NCBI GenBank assembly: GCA_902386205.1
Contig: CABMIH010000065.1
Coordinates: 102,686-166,685 of the forward strand
Source of the DNA: an uncultured archaeon
Lineage (GTDB): Archaea; Halobacteriota; Methanosarcinia; Methanosarcinales; Methanoperedenaceae
DNA length: 64,000 bases
Direction: 5' to 3'
This document shows, in pieces, positions 17,501 to 26,367 of this stretch (position 1 is the first letter of the stretch; each line of letters opens with the position of its first letter). The notes below the pieces were generated by a model that was given only the letters and a program-made list of their open reading frames with translations, did no database searches and had not been told where the DNA came from. A program made the position numbers and the translations under genes.

Positions 17501-19751
17501 CGGCCTCTCCGGCATAGACATTGAGGCGGGTAATTCCATAGGCATGATCGTGGTAGAACATGAGCCTGGCGCTTTGCTGGTTAGTGTAGTAAAACGTCAG
17601 CGATCCATTGCCTGGATTGTTCGTCGCTCCCGCTGTTCCCTGGGGCACTGTCAGATGGGTTGCAGGATCAAACCACATGTCAGGAACATATCCCACACTG
17701 ACGCCCTTGGGATAGGAAGTCGTTTCTCCCGCGGGTGTGATCCACTGGTGCTGCGTCCCATCGCTGATCCACGGCGTGTTGCCCCCATGAAGATGGAGAG
17801 TGGCGCGGTTCTGCGAGAAATTGCCGCTGATCAAGGAACTGGGTGTCGCAATATCGCCAATGGTGAACATTCCGGCCCCCATGACTGTGGTGTCCACAGG
17901 CAGGAAGAGGTCGCCACCGGCATTAGCCGGGAGATAGTTGATGAACTTGACGCGCACCGGTCTGTCCTTATTGGCAATGATAAGAGGCCCTAGATAGTGA
18001 GGGCTATCCACCGCGCGAACTACCACCCCGTTCCTCACAATAGCAGTGCCATTCGGGTAAAACAGCGGGACACTTTTGCTGGATCCCAGATTGACCGGTG
18101 TTTCCAGCTGCACATAGCCCCGCAGTGTGGTGGGGGGAAGATCCGAATGCATCTTCTCCGTATACTGGACCAGCGCGATTTCGTAATAATCAGATCCCGG
18201 ATATGTCGTGTTATCTGCCACGGCAATTGGTATATACTGACCGAGGTTATTTGCGCCACCTGGTGTCAGGCCAGGAAGTGAGTCCACAAATTTGCGGATG
18301 CCACCGCTGACGTAGCCAGAACCTCCGCTTACAAGCGTAAGGGCACTTACAACATCAGTTGTGATAGCTGCTGTAGCAGCAGCTCCGGTGCCGGCACCCG
18401 TGAAGCTGACAGCAGGCGCAGAGGTATAACCTGAGCCTCCGCTGGTTATAGTGATAGAATTAACAGTATCCATGGTCACAGTCGCTGTAGCTGTAGCGCC
18501 TGTGCCTGCACTATCACTAATGGTGACGGTAGGCGCAGAAGTGTAGCCTGCACCTCCGCCCGTTAGCGTGATGCCGGTAACTGATATTGTTGCTGATGCT
18601 GCAGCGTTTGTGCCTGTGCCTGCACTATCAGTAATGGTGACGGTAGGCGCAGAAGTGTAACCTGCACCAGGGGTGATAATCGTTATGGCGGTAATGGCGC
18701 CAGTTATATCTGTTGATGCTGTGGCAGTAGCGTCTGTCGTGGCGCCACCACCGGTAATGGTGACAACAGGGGTGGTGTAACCTGAGCCTGCAGTTGTGAC
18801 AGCAATGGCGTCAACGGCTCCTGTTGTCGTAGCACTAGCTCCACCAGCACCTGAGAAGGTGACAGTAGGAGCTGTATAACCCGCGCCTGGAGTACCCAAC
18901 GTAAGAGCGTCAACGGCTCCTGTTGCCGTAGCACTGGCTCCACCAGCTCCAGAGAATGTGACTGTAGGAGCGGTATAACCTGCGCCTGGGGTACCAAGCG
19001 TAAGGGAAGTGACAGGCCCTGCTACGATCGCATCCGCAGCAGCACCTGTGCCACCCCCACCTGTGAAGACAACAGCGGGAGCTGAGGTATAACCAGAACC
19101 TCCATTAGTAACCGTGATGGCGGTGACGGCACCTGCTACGGTTGCTGTGGCAAAAGCGCCTGTGCCAGCACCACCCGTGATACTGACTGTGGGAACAGAG
19201 GTATAACCAGAACCTCCGTTTATGAGCGTGAGACCGGTAACCACACCATTCACTACGGTCGCTGAAGCAGTGGCGGTAGTTCCAGACGATGGTGCCGAAA
19301 TAGTTACGGCAGCGTCACTTACTGGCATTGGGCTATTGGCGTAGTTGGGTATAATGCCAAAATAGTCGGGCGTCCCACCTGGATTCATCGTTGGCACTGC
19401 AGGCGCGATGATCCCTGCGGCCTTACGAGCCGCTGCAGCGCGATCTGCTGCGGCCTTCCTCTCAGCGCCTGTCATTTTGGGTTTAGTACGAATATTGGAT
19501 TTAGTCTTATCCTGAGCATTGGGATTGCTCTGCGTATCGGGCGCAACGTTTGCACCCTGGGACTGGCTGTCCGGTGTGGTTACCGCGTTGCCGGATGCAG
19601 GGCCGTCGCTCGTACTGGCAACACTGCCGTTAATTAACAATATTGCAAATAGTATTCCGGCAATAAGCAATATTTCGACAAATCCAATGCCTGCATTGAT
19701 TTTTCTCCTTGCGTTACGTTTTTTATTGGCTGATATATTCCTTAATTTCAT
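14541..19751 (-). CDS. giant secreted multicopper oxidase with internal GGSGYT repeat arrays and a fibronectin III tail
   Basis: A 1736-residue exported protein, about three times the usual size. A basic N-terminus is followed by a hydrophobic anchor at about 22-46 and a Gln/Asn/Ala-rich linker. All four copper-ligand motifs are present: HLHGG (near 653), FYHDHAYG (near 731), HAIHWHMF (near 1488) and [13 protein letters not shown] (near 1594), with Met as axial type 1 ligand. Three repeat arrays interrupt the fold at about 145-485, 943-1033 and 1253-1408. Residues about 1615-1715 form a fibronectin type III domain. Multicopper oxidases oxidise metals or phenolics, normally using O2; in an anaerobe a role in metal oxidation or extracellular electron transfer is inference. 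GAAGGAT precedes the ATG. Confidence 0.92.
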   Translation of the reverse strand: MKLRNISANKKRNARRKINAGIGFVEILLIAGILFAILLINGSVASTSDGPASGNAVTTPDSQSQGANVAPDTQSNPNAQDKTKSNIRTKPKMTGAERKAAADRAAAARKAAGIIAPAVPTMNPGGTPDYFGIIPNYANSPMPVSDAAVTISAPSSGTTATASATVVNGVVTGLTLINGGSGYTSVPTVSITGGAGTGAFATATVAGAVTAITVTNGGSGYTSAPAVVFTGGGGTGAAADAIVAGPVTSLTLGTPGAGYTAPTVTFSGAGGASATATGAVDALTLGTPGAGYTAPTVTFSGAGGASATTTGAVDAIAVTTAGSGYTTPVVTITGGGATTDATATASTDITGAITAITIITPGAGYTSAPTVTITDSAGTGTNAAASATISVTGITLTGGGAGYTSAPTVTISDSAGTGATATATVTMDTVNSITITSGGSGYTSAPAVSFTGAGTGAAATAAITTDVVSALTLVSGGSGYVSGGIRKFVDSLPGLTPGGANNLGQYIPIAVADNTTYPGSDYYEIALVQYTEKMHSDLPPTTLRGYVQLETPVNLGSSKSVPLFYPNGTAIVRNGVVVRAVDSPHYLGPLIIANKDRPVRVKFINYLPANAGGDLFLPVDTTVMGAGMFTIGDIATPSSLISGNFSQNRATLHLHGGNTPWISDGTQHQWITPAGETTSYPKGVSVGYVPDMWFDPATHLTVPQGTAGATNNPGNGSLTFYYTNQQSARLMFYHDHAYGITRLNVYAGEAAAYLETDTVEQALINGGIIPGTTTSVAAGTIPADQIPLVIQDKTFVDATTIGSQDPTWNWGTGTKDPITGIRAPKTGDLWFPHVYMPNQNPSDLGGANAMGRWDYGPWFWPVFPTTNPLVPNPLCNPTCPPGENPQNPATPNPSIVPEAFVDTAVVNGAVYPFLTVQPKAYRFRILNAANDRMLNLQLYQASTIVGSIAVTGGGSGYTSVPVVTITPAAGDITGKGATAAATIDTNVSSPTFGQVTGITILTVGSGYTATPTVTIAPPTSVGGVTATAVATVYSTPTEVGMIPTVPGNWPAGWPTPDGRDGGWPDPAMMGPSIIQIGTEGGFLPAPVVIPNRPVGYDYNRRSITVLNVLEKALFLGPAERADVIVDFSAYAGKTLILYNDAPAPVPAFDPRNDYYTADPDNTQTGGAPSTLPGFGPNTRTIMQIRVAGTPAAPYNLAGLQAALPVAYGQSQDKPLVPQASYNAAFGATYPVDAWARIQYTSMTFLPAAPTQPVRSITITNGGSGYTTAPAVTISAPTTGTTATATATLGFGVASITVTNRGSRYTSAPTVTITGGGGTGATATATVASGRVTGITVTNAGSGYTSAPTVTITGGGGTGATAAAVLATAGAVKTITLTSGGSGYTSDPAVTIASPTSGTTATATASIVLTMAMQSKAIQELFDPDYGRMNALLGVEMPFTTAGIQTTIPYTDIDSPTEIFKNSDAMAPLGTLADGTQIWKITHNGVDTHAIHWHMFNVQLINRVGWDGAVKPPNDNELGWKETVIMNPLEDIIVAMRPITPNVPFDLPNSIRPMDVTAPLGTTTQFGASTLYAAVDPSNNPVTVTNHLINYGWEYVWHCHLLGHEENIMMRPMIISVTPNAPYNLTATLSGTTKNPGVRLTWVDNSTNEVGFTIQRATSATGPWTTVTMVKSATGPTKGNAVTYTDTTVARKTTYYYQVIATNIVGDTTVYPAPSVGYPNMAANSTPSGISNSVTTG
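15530..15995 (-). repeat. GGSGYT repeat array C of the multicopper oxidase (four modules)
   Basis: Four modules of roughly 37-39 residues, each with the core [13 protein letters not shown] followed by a [15 protein letters not shown] strand. They lie between the second and third copper-oxidase domains, before [12 protein letters not shown]. Two neighbouring modules are close at DNA level too, sharing long blocks such as CACCCGTGATGGTAACGG, so recent duplication or gene conversion is likely. Confidence 0.85.
16655..16925 (-). repeat. GGSGYT repeat array B of the multicopper oxidase (two modules)
   Basis: Two modules ([14 protein letters not shown] and [14 protein letters not shown]) are placed between LNLQLYQAS and the strand that continues [15 protein letters not shown]. 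In ordinary multicopper oxidases these two segments follow each other within the second cupredoxin domain, so this array interrupts a folded domain at a loop. Confidence 0.85.
18298..19319 (-). repeat. GGSGYT repeat array A of the multicopper oxidase (about nine modules)
   Basis: Eight full modules and one partial one ([10 protein letters not shown]) fill residues 145-485, between the N-terminal linker and the first copper-oxidase domain. Two adjacent modules are virtually identical ([19 protein letters not shown]). The pattern, a Gly-rich turn with G-Y-T followed by two short beta strands, predicts a beta-solenoid or string of small beta units of the sort seen in bacterial surface proteins. 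Confidence 0.85.
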
Positions 19752-20087
19752 ATCCTTCTCCCTTCTTTTTTCCTAATTACATCGTGACAATTGTATCGAA
19801 ATGGTAACCTAATCCTATCTCAATACCATCGTCATACCCCTATCAATCCATTACTATGCGGCAAAGCATAATAGTGAATGAATATCTAACATCTCGTTTT
19901 TTGTAACCCAATGTTTTTATGGTCGCTCCAATCTTATTTTTGCTCCAAAGATACTAACTCCACATCAAATGAGCAAAGTTACTATGTCTCTTTTTCATAT
20001 AAATAGATAACTGTTAATAATGATATTACCGATGCCTGAAGATTACTTTTGAGTCCCGAAAATATTGAACTTATGAAAAAAACAGAT
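19752..20087. other. 336-base gap between multicopper oxidase and trpS; putative regulatory region
   Basis: I see no gene here. It must carry the multicopper oxidase promoter: TTTATATG on the minus strand at 19996-20003 is a TATA candidate, which would leave a leader of roughly 220 bases. Inside that leader, ACTATGC at 19853-19859 pairs with GCATA(A)TAGT at 19866-19875 around a six-base loop. The octamer TTACTATG occurs at 19851 and again near 19979. A long leader is unusual beside the leaderless genes elsewhere in the window. Confidence 0.4.
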
Positions 20088-21374
20088 TCACAATCCGAAC
20101 TCTCTCAGCCTCTCTCTCGCCATTTCTCTTTTCTCCTGGTGCTCCTTCAGGAATGCCCGCATCAATTCAGCAGTATATTTCTTGCAATTGCCGCACACCC
20201 TCGTTCCCCCCACACAGTCCTTATAGACCTCCAGGAGCTCTTTATCATCCTCAACAAGGTGGAACAGCATTAACTCGTACACAGAGCACTTATCGGGCTC
20301 GCCTCCGAGTTTGCTCTGCTCCTCAAGCGTCACCCTGCCTCCGGTTTTGGCGCGCATCACTTTTTTCGCACCGTCCTCCGGTTTGTCCGTGAGAGCGATG
20401 TAACTCTCAGGGATGCTGCTTGACATCTTGCCGCCCTGCAAACCGGTCATGAATTTGTGGTACGTGGACGCCGGGGGCATGAAGGCGTAGCCGCCATATT
20501 TTAATTCCACTTCCCGAACAATGGATTCTACTTCAGCGAGAATTTGTCTTGAATAAATTAAAATATCCACATGCTCCTCGTAGAGTTTTCCGCCTGTGCG
20601 CTTTGAAATTTCCTTCAGAGCGTCTTTTGGCGCTGCTTTTCCCCTGACGCTTATCTCTTTGCCAGTCTCTTCCACCAGAAGCCGGAACATATTTGTTTTA
20701 TAAGCAAGCCCCCTCGTAAGCCTGATATGCGGGTCCTGGTCTGCGCCCACCGGAATGACAACTGGCTTCGGCCCCCCGAATTCTTCAAGCTGGGGCTGCA
20801 GTATGTCGGCGCTCTGCGTCAGGGCGCTCACCATGTGCGCAATGTTTGTCTCGCCGTTGAAACCGTATATTGCAGAAAGCTCTGAAAAATTGGCTTTGAT
20901 GCCAAGCTCAAAGGCCAGGTCTTTCACATTTCCCGATTTTGACTGGAAATAAATATGCCCCCCGGGTTCAAAACCGAGGGCGATCGCGCTCAGTATATAC
21001 TCGTTTATCCCGAACTCCCTGCATTCCTTCCAGCTCTTGCCCCTCACGGCATGCGCCTCCATATCGGCGATGGCCAAAAAAGCATCTCCGCCCTGCTGCT
21101 GGTGCCAGATTATCTCCTCCATTACCATCTTATGCCCGAGATGGGCTCTTCCAGATGGCATGAAGCCGCTCATGGCAGCGAAGGGTTTGCCTGACAGCAT
21201 GGCGTTAAGCACGGATTCATAACTCCTGTGCCCGAAAATGACATGCCTTCGCATGTACCTGTGCGGGTTTTTTATTTTCCCGAGAAGCTCATCGAACTTT
21301 GATATCCCGAACTCATCGAACAGTTTTGAGTAGTTATCTATTTTGACTGCGCCCCATGGGTCAAGTGTAGTCAT
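20088..21374 (-). CDS. trpS: tryptophanyl-tRNA synthetase
   Basis: A 428-residue class Ic synthetase that charges tRNA-Trp. The archaeal-type start reads [21 protein letters not shown]. The HIGH-like motif is GRAHLGH after the FMPS strand, the ATP/Trp pocket includes [16 protein letters not shown], and the KMSKS loop is [11 protein letters not shown]. Several Cys near the C-terminus ([11 protein letters not shown]) may bind zinc, as in other archaeal members. The length is as expected. It is transcribed alone. Confidence 0.9.
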   Translation of the reverse strand: MTTLDPWGAVKIDNYSKLFDEFGISKFDELLGKIKNPHRYMRRHVIFGHRSYESVLNAMLSGKPFAAMSGFMPSGRAHLGHKMVMEEIIWHQQQGGDAFLAIADMEAHAVRGKSWKECREFGINEYILSAIALGFEPGGHIYFQSKSGNVKDLAFELGIKANFSELSAIYGFNGETNIAHMVSALTQSADILQPQLEEFGGPKPVVIPVGADQDPHIRLTRGLAYKTNMFRLLVEETGKEISVRGKAAPKDALKEISKRTGGKLYEEHVDILIYSRQILAEVESIVREVELKYGGYAFMPPASTYHKFMTGLQGGKMSSSIPESYIALTDKPEDGAKKVMRAKTGGRVTLEEQSKLGGEPDKCSVYELMLFHLVEDDKELLEVYKDCVGGTRVCGNCKKYTAELMRAFLKEHQEKREMARERLREFGL

Positions 21375-21437
21375 TGGTTACTAAGAAAGCTTGAAGATAT
21401 GTAAAGATTATCATCAAAGGAAGCTATACGGGAAGAT

Positions 21438-21557
21438 ATGAAAAAATACCTCGGAAGACATGATGAAGAACTTATGAGCGATTCCCTGTTCAAAATGGTT
21501 GGTTCTTTTAAAACAAGGGAAGGCAATTTCAGCGAACGGGACGACTGGAGAATGTAA
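21438..21557 (+). CDS. 39-residue frame, possible antitoxin remnant
   Basis: From the ATG at 21438 the frame reads MKKYLGRHDEELMSDSLFKM and ends NFSERDDWRM. The frame is open for a further eleven codons upstream without a start. Its composition is that of a real protein C-terminus, and a charged ending of the type ..ERDDWR is seen in some small antitoxins, but I cannot place it. It may be the decayed end of a gene. The ribosome site is weak. Confidence 0.25.
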   Translation: MKKYLGRHDEELMSDSLFKMVGSFKTREGNFSERDDWRM

Positions 21558-21564
21558 GACTTGA

Positions 21565-22664
21565 TCAAACAACAAAATATATCACAAGTATCGCAAGTGT
21601 TGTCAGGGCGCCGATGGCTGCAATAAGCTTGATTTTCGTGTCCTTGAAAAGCTTATACACAGAAAGGCAAATAAAAATATATGGCAGCAGTATCGTGATC
21701 ACCGACAGGCTCGCGAGCACATCGAAATGGTTTGAGAAAAACAACAGCGTCCCCCCAAAAAATGCGCTCAATATGATGGCTGCGACAGGGGTGCCCCTTG
21801 CGCCCAGTTCTTTCAGGTGGGGTACTTTAAATCTATATGATATGTTCTGCATTACCCTGCAACCAGCTTTTCCGAATCCTTTATGAACAATCCCGATGCT
21901 GTGGCGAGGGGGGCGGGCGAACCTGCAAGGACGCTGCTTCCGACGCTACCTATTAATGAGACATTTAATAAAATATAGACAAATGTTACAATAGACATAA
22001 CAATTATCAAAGATCTGAATATTATTTTATTGTCTTTTGTCTCCCCCGCAGGTATCGCGCTTATTTCAAAACCCGTGAAGGGCCAGTAAACTATTATCAG
22101 GGCCTTCATGAAATCGGTGGGAGCCGCCGGATAGAAAGGGAAAAAATTGTTTTTCTGGATATAGGGGAGCAGAAGAAGAGCCAGGATAACCAGGGGGATG
22201 GTCTTGAGGGTTGTCAGGATGTTTTCTGTGGTTCCTGAAAGAGAGATACCTCTTATATTGACAAGGCAGAACAGGGCAATTATCAGTATTTCTATAATCA
22301 GGATATCACTATACCCGAAGAAGAAAATATACTGGCCGATACCTGCGGCTATCGTGGCGATCCCGAATATCGAGGAGACAAGATACAGCAATACGAGAAA
22401 TGCGGATGTTTTTCTTCCGAACACCTTTCCGAATATCGAGCAAAATGCTCCTGTGGACGGGTACCTGGAAGAAGCCCATCCAAGGGAGAACATGACGCAG
22501 GATGCCGAGATCGCAACTACGAGCCATGCAATCAGGGAACTTGGTCCTGCGATGCCTGCGGCTATGCCAGGAACTACAAATATTCCGGATCCGATCGTCC
22601 CGCCCACCCCCAGGCTAACAAGTTCGAAAAGCCCCAGGGACTTTTTATAGCTTTTATCCTCCAT
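21565..22664 (-). pseudogene. APC-family amino acid permease split by a small internal deletion
   Basis: Two adjoining frames together make one amino acid-polyamine-organocation transporter. The first (22664 to 21852, 270 residues) has the family start GVGGTIGSGIFVVPGIAAG and eight spans, then ends abruptly in SEKLVAG. The second (21852 to 21565, 95 residues) resumes with ISYRFKVPHLKELGARGTP and four spans. Compared with the intact relative at 31228-32541, the segment corresponding to the SRALFAMAR helix is missing and the frame shifts, with TAATG at the junction. Two co-assembling halves are conceivable, but loss of a core helix argues for inactivation. The start overlaps the end of the AbrB-PhoU gene. 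Confidence 0.75.
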
Positions 22665-23676
22665 GATTACCAAAATCCAGGGCTCCTGCCGACATATTGA
22701 TGGCTATCTCGGCCAGGTCAGCGCTGTAACTTGCAATTCTTCCCAGGCTGTCAAGCATGGTTTTCTGCAATATTGCAGATTGGATGTTTTTCGGCTGGAG
22801 CAGTTCGTTTGAAATATCTGCATGGGATTTTTTTATCTCCTTCAGTTCCTGGAAAATATTCTCGGCCAGTACATGATTCCTTTTAAATAAAGAGTCAACA
22901 GCTTTTTCGAAAATCTCGACAGTATTTGTATTAAGTTTTATAAAATCGCCCAGCGCCACATCCTTCTGTATCTCAGCTAACTGGATGTAACTTTTTGCTA
23001 TGTTCTCAATATGGTCCGCTATCCTCTCAAGCACCTTGACCGCGATCCTGTAACCCAGGCAGTCCCTCTGGTTCTCAATCCCCAGTTTTTCAGCCACCTG
23101 CTGGTATTCAACTGCGCTCTTGAGCTGCCTGACTACCAGGAAATAAAGCCTGTCAATCTCCCTTTCCCTTACCATTACGTCTTTTGCAAGTCCGATGTCC
23201 GTGTTCTTCAAAGCCTTGCCAAGATCAAGGAGCATCGACCTGTTAATGGAATACATCCTCTGGAGTATCTGCATGGTGTTCATGCGTTTGTAGTCCACCA
23301 TGATCTCAAGGGTCATTGCATCGTTGGTGTCCTCCACTATTTCTACCCCTATCAGGTAGTCCAGTACCTTGCGAATGCTCTTCCTGTAAGGAATATGGTC
23401 TTTCCTGTCAAGTTTGATCCTTATGGTATCGTATCCCACAAGGTAGAAGGCAATGACCAGGCGCTCAAGAGCCTCGTTTGATGTTAATTGCGAGATTTTG
23501 ATCTCTTTTACTTTCGATTCTTTCTCGGCAACGCTGGTTTCAATAAGCAAGGAACCACCCTGCTCCGTGACTACAAGAGAGTCTCCGGCATTCAGTTTGG
23601 ACTTCCTGACCCATTTTTTCGGCAGTGAAATGACATAGGTCGAACCGCCGCTTACATAGACTTTCCGGGTTTCCAT
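22654..23676 (-). CDS. AbrB-PhoU fusion, phosphate-type transcription regulator
   Basis: A 340-residue protein. Residues 1-45 form a SpoVT/AbrB swapped-hairpin DNA-binding domain (RKVYVSGGSTYVISLPKKWV..LNAGDSLVV). The remainder carries two PhoU-type three-helix bundles, with LGYRIAVKVLERIADHIENIAKSYIQL and SLGRIASYSADLAEIAINM showing the E/D-R-x2-D patterns that bind metal. Archaeal proteins of this architecture are thought to regulate phosphate or other uptake. Here the next gene in the operon is the broken APC permease rather than a Pst system, so the regulated function may have been amino acid transport. Confidence 0.87.
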   Translation of the reverse strand: METRKVYVSGGSTYVISLPKKWVRKSKLNAGDSLVVTEQGGSLLIETSVAEKESKVKEIKISQLTSNEALERLVIAFYLVGYDTIRIKLDRKDHIPYRKSIRKVLDYLIGVEIVEDTNDAMTLEIMVDYKRMNTMQILQRMYSINRSMLLDLGKALKNTDIGLAKDVMVREREIDRLYFLVVRQLKSAVEYQQVAEKLGIENQRDCLGYRIAVKVLERIADHIENIAKSYIQLAEIQKDVALGDFIKLNTNTVEIFEKAVDSLFKRNHVLAENIFQELKEIKKSHADISNELLQPKNIQSAILQKTMLDSLGRIASYSADLAEIAINMSAGALDFGNHGG

Positions 23677-23806
23677 TTTAACTCCTTATTATACTGATAT
23701 TTTATAGTATATATAGACTTCTGGAACAAAATATATATTTTTATGAATGGAACATCAATAATATTCATAGCGTTTGAGACATACAAGGCAACAATAAAGG
23801 GATGCA

Positions 23807-24259
23807 ATGAAAGAAATAGTTGAAAAAAGCAAAAATTTGATTTTGATAGCCGTCGCTTCCACGCTTGTGGCATCAGCGGCTGCGTTTTTATTGGGGATGA
23901 TCAAGACGCTGTCTGTTGTGGTGAACATTATTTTAAGCTATGGTAAAGACCCGTCGGCCTCGATTGCTCTTGTAGAGCTTATGGATATATTCCTTATTGC
24001 GACAGTCCTGTTTATCTTTGCAATGGGCATGTATGAGCTTTTCATAGGCAGCATCTCTCTTCCCGAATGGCTCATAATAAGGAACCTTCATGACCTTAAA
24101 GCGAAGCTGAGCAGCGTTATTATCCTTGTCATGGGCATCATATTCCTGGAGCACCTTGTAGAGTGGAAAGACCCCCAGGGGACGTTTTTCTTCGGCATAG
24201 CTGTTGCTGTGGTCTCGGCGTCCCTTATCGCGTTCAGCTATTTCGGGGGAAAGGAATGA
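23807..24259 (+). CDS. UPF0114 (YqhA-like) membrane protein
   Basis: A 150-residue protein with four spans. Characteristic family segments are ELMDIFLIATVLFIFAMGMYELFI and LPEWLIIRNLHDLKAKLSSVIILVM. The function of UPF0114 proteins is not established. The gene is divergent from AbrB-PhoU, with a 130-base AT-rich spacer holding TATA-like elements in both directions. Confidence 0.87.
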   Translation: MKEIVEKSKNLILIAVASTLVASAAAFLLGMIKTLSVVVNIILSYGKDPSASIALVELMDIFLIATVLFIFAMGMYELFIGSISLPEWLIIRNLHDLKAKLSSVIILVMGIIFLEHLVEWKDPQGTFFFGIAVAVVSASLIAFSYFGGKE

Positions 24260-24328
24260 GTTAAAATTTTTGCATTTTAATTTGTTATAAACATAACATT
24301 TAAATATGATGTATTTGTTCTATGGCTT

Positions 24329-24853
24329 ATGAAATGGATATTACTTATAATCAAATCGGCGAACGTTTCATCAAGGGACAGGATGTTCATCTGGCGGAAT
24401 ATAAAAAATACCGGCGCAGTTTCGTTATCTCATTCGGTCTATATATTGCATGATACGGAAGATAATAGAGCCACTGCGATAGATATTGCCAGGATAATAA
24501 ATGAAAGAAATGGTGAAGTTCTGCAATTTTTTGCTGACACTTTAAATGAAGGGCAGGAGCAGAAATTAAACAAACTGATCGCAGAAGAAATTGCTTCTGA
24601 AATTAAAGAATTTTCTAAAGAATGCGACGATTTTATCGCCGATGTAACTAAGAGATTTTCGAATAAAAAATTCAAGGTTTTTGAATTGGAAGAATTGAGC
24701 GACGACATTCATAAACTTGACAGGTGGAGATTAAAGTTGATCCAGAAACACAGGCTTGATCCAAATAAAATAGAGGTTTTGAACAGGCAAATCGGAAAAT
24801 GCAAAGAAAAATTGGATGATTTTGAAGATAAAATCCTGAAGGGTGATAAGTGA
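24329..24853 (+). CDS. ChrB N-terminal-domain-like protein
   Basis: A 174-residue protein starting KWILLIIKSANVSSRDRMFIWRNIKNTGAVSL and then SVYILHDTE, which matches the N-terminal domain found in chromate-resistance regulator ChrB. The metal-binding C-terminal part of ChrB is absent; the rest is Lys/Glu-rich helix with likely coiled coil (EQKLNKLIAEEIASEIKEF). Stand-alone copies of this domain are of unknown function. It overlaps the cobalamin gene downstream by four bases, so a role in metal handling is possible but unproven. Confidence 0.65.
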   Translation: MKWILLIIKSANVSSRDRMFIWRNIKNTGAVSLSHSVYILHDTEDNRATAIDIARIINERNGEVLQFFADTLNEGQEQKLNKLIAEEIASEIKEFSKECDDFIADVTKRFSNKKFKVFELEELSDDIHKLDRWRLKLIQKHRLDPNKIEVLNRQIGKCKEKLDDFEDKILKGDK

Positions 24854-26214
24854 TGTTAATAGGAATTGGTCTTGGCCCCGGGAATCCCGACCTTCTCACG
24901 CTGGCCGCCGTAAAGGCATTGAAAGACAGCAGGAAAGTGTATGTGCCGGGAAAAATGGCTGCCGAACTTGTGGCACCTTATGCAAAAGCAGATGTGCTGG
25001 ATTTTCCCATGATACAGGATGAAGCGGAATTATCAAAATTATGGGAAGCCAATGCAGGAATAGTGGCAGATGAGGCAGGGAAGGGCACGGTCTCATTTGC
25101 GGTGATCGGGGACCCGAACTTCTTTTCCACCTTTTCTCACCTTCGAAGGACGATCGAGGAAAAATATCCGGAAATCGAGATTACAACAATTCCAGGCGTG
25201 AGCGCCATAACAGCCCAGGCATCCAGGACCAATATAAGCATCGAAAGCTCGTTCATAGTAAGTGACGGTTCACCTGTGGATACAAAAATTATCCTGAAAA
25301 CGAAAAATCCGCAAAAGGCGAAAGAAGACCTGGCAAAGGAAGGTTTTAATGATCTTATTTATGCGGAACGGTTGTTCATGGAAAATGAAAATGTAACCCG
25401 CGACATCCCGCAAAAAGGAGATTATTTCAGCATGCTTGTGGCAGGGCGTCGCAAGTCAAAAACACAACCGAAAGGAAAACTTTATATTGTAGGCATAGGG
25501 CCGGGTGCGGTAGAACACCTTACAGGCAAGGCAAAAAATGCGTTGATCATATCTGAATATATCATCGGCAACGGCACGTATCTTGACCAGATTGCAGAAA
25601 TCACAAAGAATTCAAAGATCATAAGAAGCGGGATGGGAGGGGAGATCGAGCGTGCCAGGAAGGCGGTCGAACTCGGAAAAGACCATGTTGTTTCAATAAT
25701 CAGCGGGGGAGATGCTAATGTTTACGGAATGGCGGGACTGGTGCTTGAGGTGGCTGAGAAAGAGAGCGATATAGATATCGAGGTTATTCCGGGTGTGACC
25801 GCCCTGAGCGCAGCCGCTTCTCTTCTTGGGGCGCCCCTTGTGAATGATTTTTCTGTGATCAGCTTAAGTGATCTTTTGACGGGTATCGAGGTGATCGAGC
25901 GGCGTCTTGACAAAGCTGCGGAAGCCGATTTCGCAATAGCCATCTATAATCCTAAAAGCAGGAGCCGACGGCATAATTTTGAAGGGGCTGTAGAGATCAT
26001 AAGAAAATACAGGAACGATAATACCCCTGTGGGGATCGTTAAAAATGCAACACGGGAGGGGGAGACTGTCATTGCCACGACCCTTGGGAGAGTAATGGAG
26101 TATAATGATATTATCGATATGAGCACGATAGTATTGATCGGAAACAGTGAGTCAAGGCTATGGGATAACAGGATAATAACGCCGCGGGGGTACCAGAGAA
26201 AATATGCATACTAG
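24850..26214 (+). CDS. fused CbiL-CbiH cobalamin biosynthesis methyltransferase
   Basis: A 454-residue protein made of two tetrapyrrole methylases. Residues 1-205 match cobalt-factor II C20-methyltransferase (CbiL): MLIGIGLGPGNPDLLTLAAVKAL, FAVIGDPNFFSTFSHL, TTIPGVSAI. Residues 209-454 match the C17-methyltransferase CbiH, with LYIVGIGPGAVEHLTGKA, SIISGGDANVYGMAGLVLE, AIYNPKSRSR and a C-terminal NRIITPRGY. These act one after the other in the anaerobic B12 pathway, so fusion would channel an unstable intermediate. Both halves keep the GxGPG SAM loop. It is coupled to the ChrB-like gene. Confidence 0.85.
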   Translation: MMLIGIGLGPGNPDLLTLAAVKALKDSRKVYVPGKMAAELVAPYAKADVLDFPMIQDEAELSKLWEANAGIVADEAGKGTVSFAVIGDPNFFSTFSHLRRTIEEKYPEIEITTIPGVSAITAQASRTNISIESSFIVSDGSPVDTKIILKTKNPQKAKEDLAKEGFNDLIYAERLFMENENVTRDIPQKGDYFSMLVAGRRKSKTQPKGKLYIVGIGPGAVEHLTGKAKNALIISEYIIGNGTYLDQIAEITKNSKIIRSGMGGEIERARKAVELGKDHVVSIISGGDANVYGMAGLVLEVAEKESDIDIEVIPGVTALSAAASLLGAPLVNDFSVISLSDLLTGIEVIERRLDKAAEADFAIAIYNPKSRSRRHNFEGAVEIIRKYRNDNTPVGIVKNATREGETVIATTLGRVMEYNDIIDMSTIVLIGNSESRLWDNRIITPRGYQRKYAY

Positions 26215-26290
26215 CGTTATTGTCCGATTACCTGTTGGAGTAATCTCATCGCAAAGTGATACAATGAAAAAGTCTCAATTTGAGCGGAAT

Positions 26291-26335
26291 ACAGATTTCA
26301 CGGATTACACGGATGCGCACGGATTAAAAATCTGT
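26291..26335. repeat. small intergenic element with inverted ends and triple ACGGAT
   Basis: ACAGATTT at 26291-26298 and AAATCTGT at 26328-26335 are perfect inverted repeats. Between them ACGGAT occurs three times. Elements of this look (ATTTCACGGATTACACGGAT) are scattered between genes in many prokaryotic genomes. It lies just upstream of the ABC exporter and could form a hairpin in RNA. Confidence 0.45.
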
Positions 26336-26367
26336 GAACATTAAGACAAGGTTGCATTGAGGGTTCC

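Noticed and set aside
18298..19319. Regular DNA repeats in the multicopper oxidase region as a CRISPR array
   Set aside because: The repeats are in frame, degenerate, of variable length and encode a regular protein module; there are no unique spacers or cas genes.
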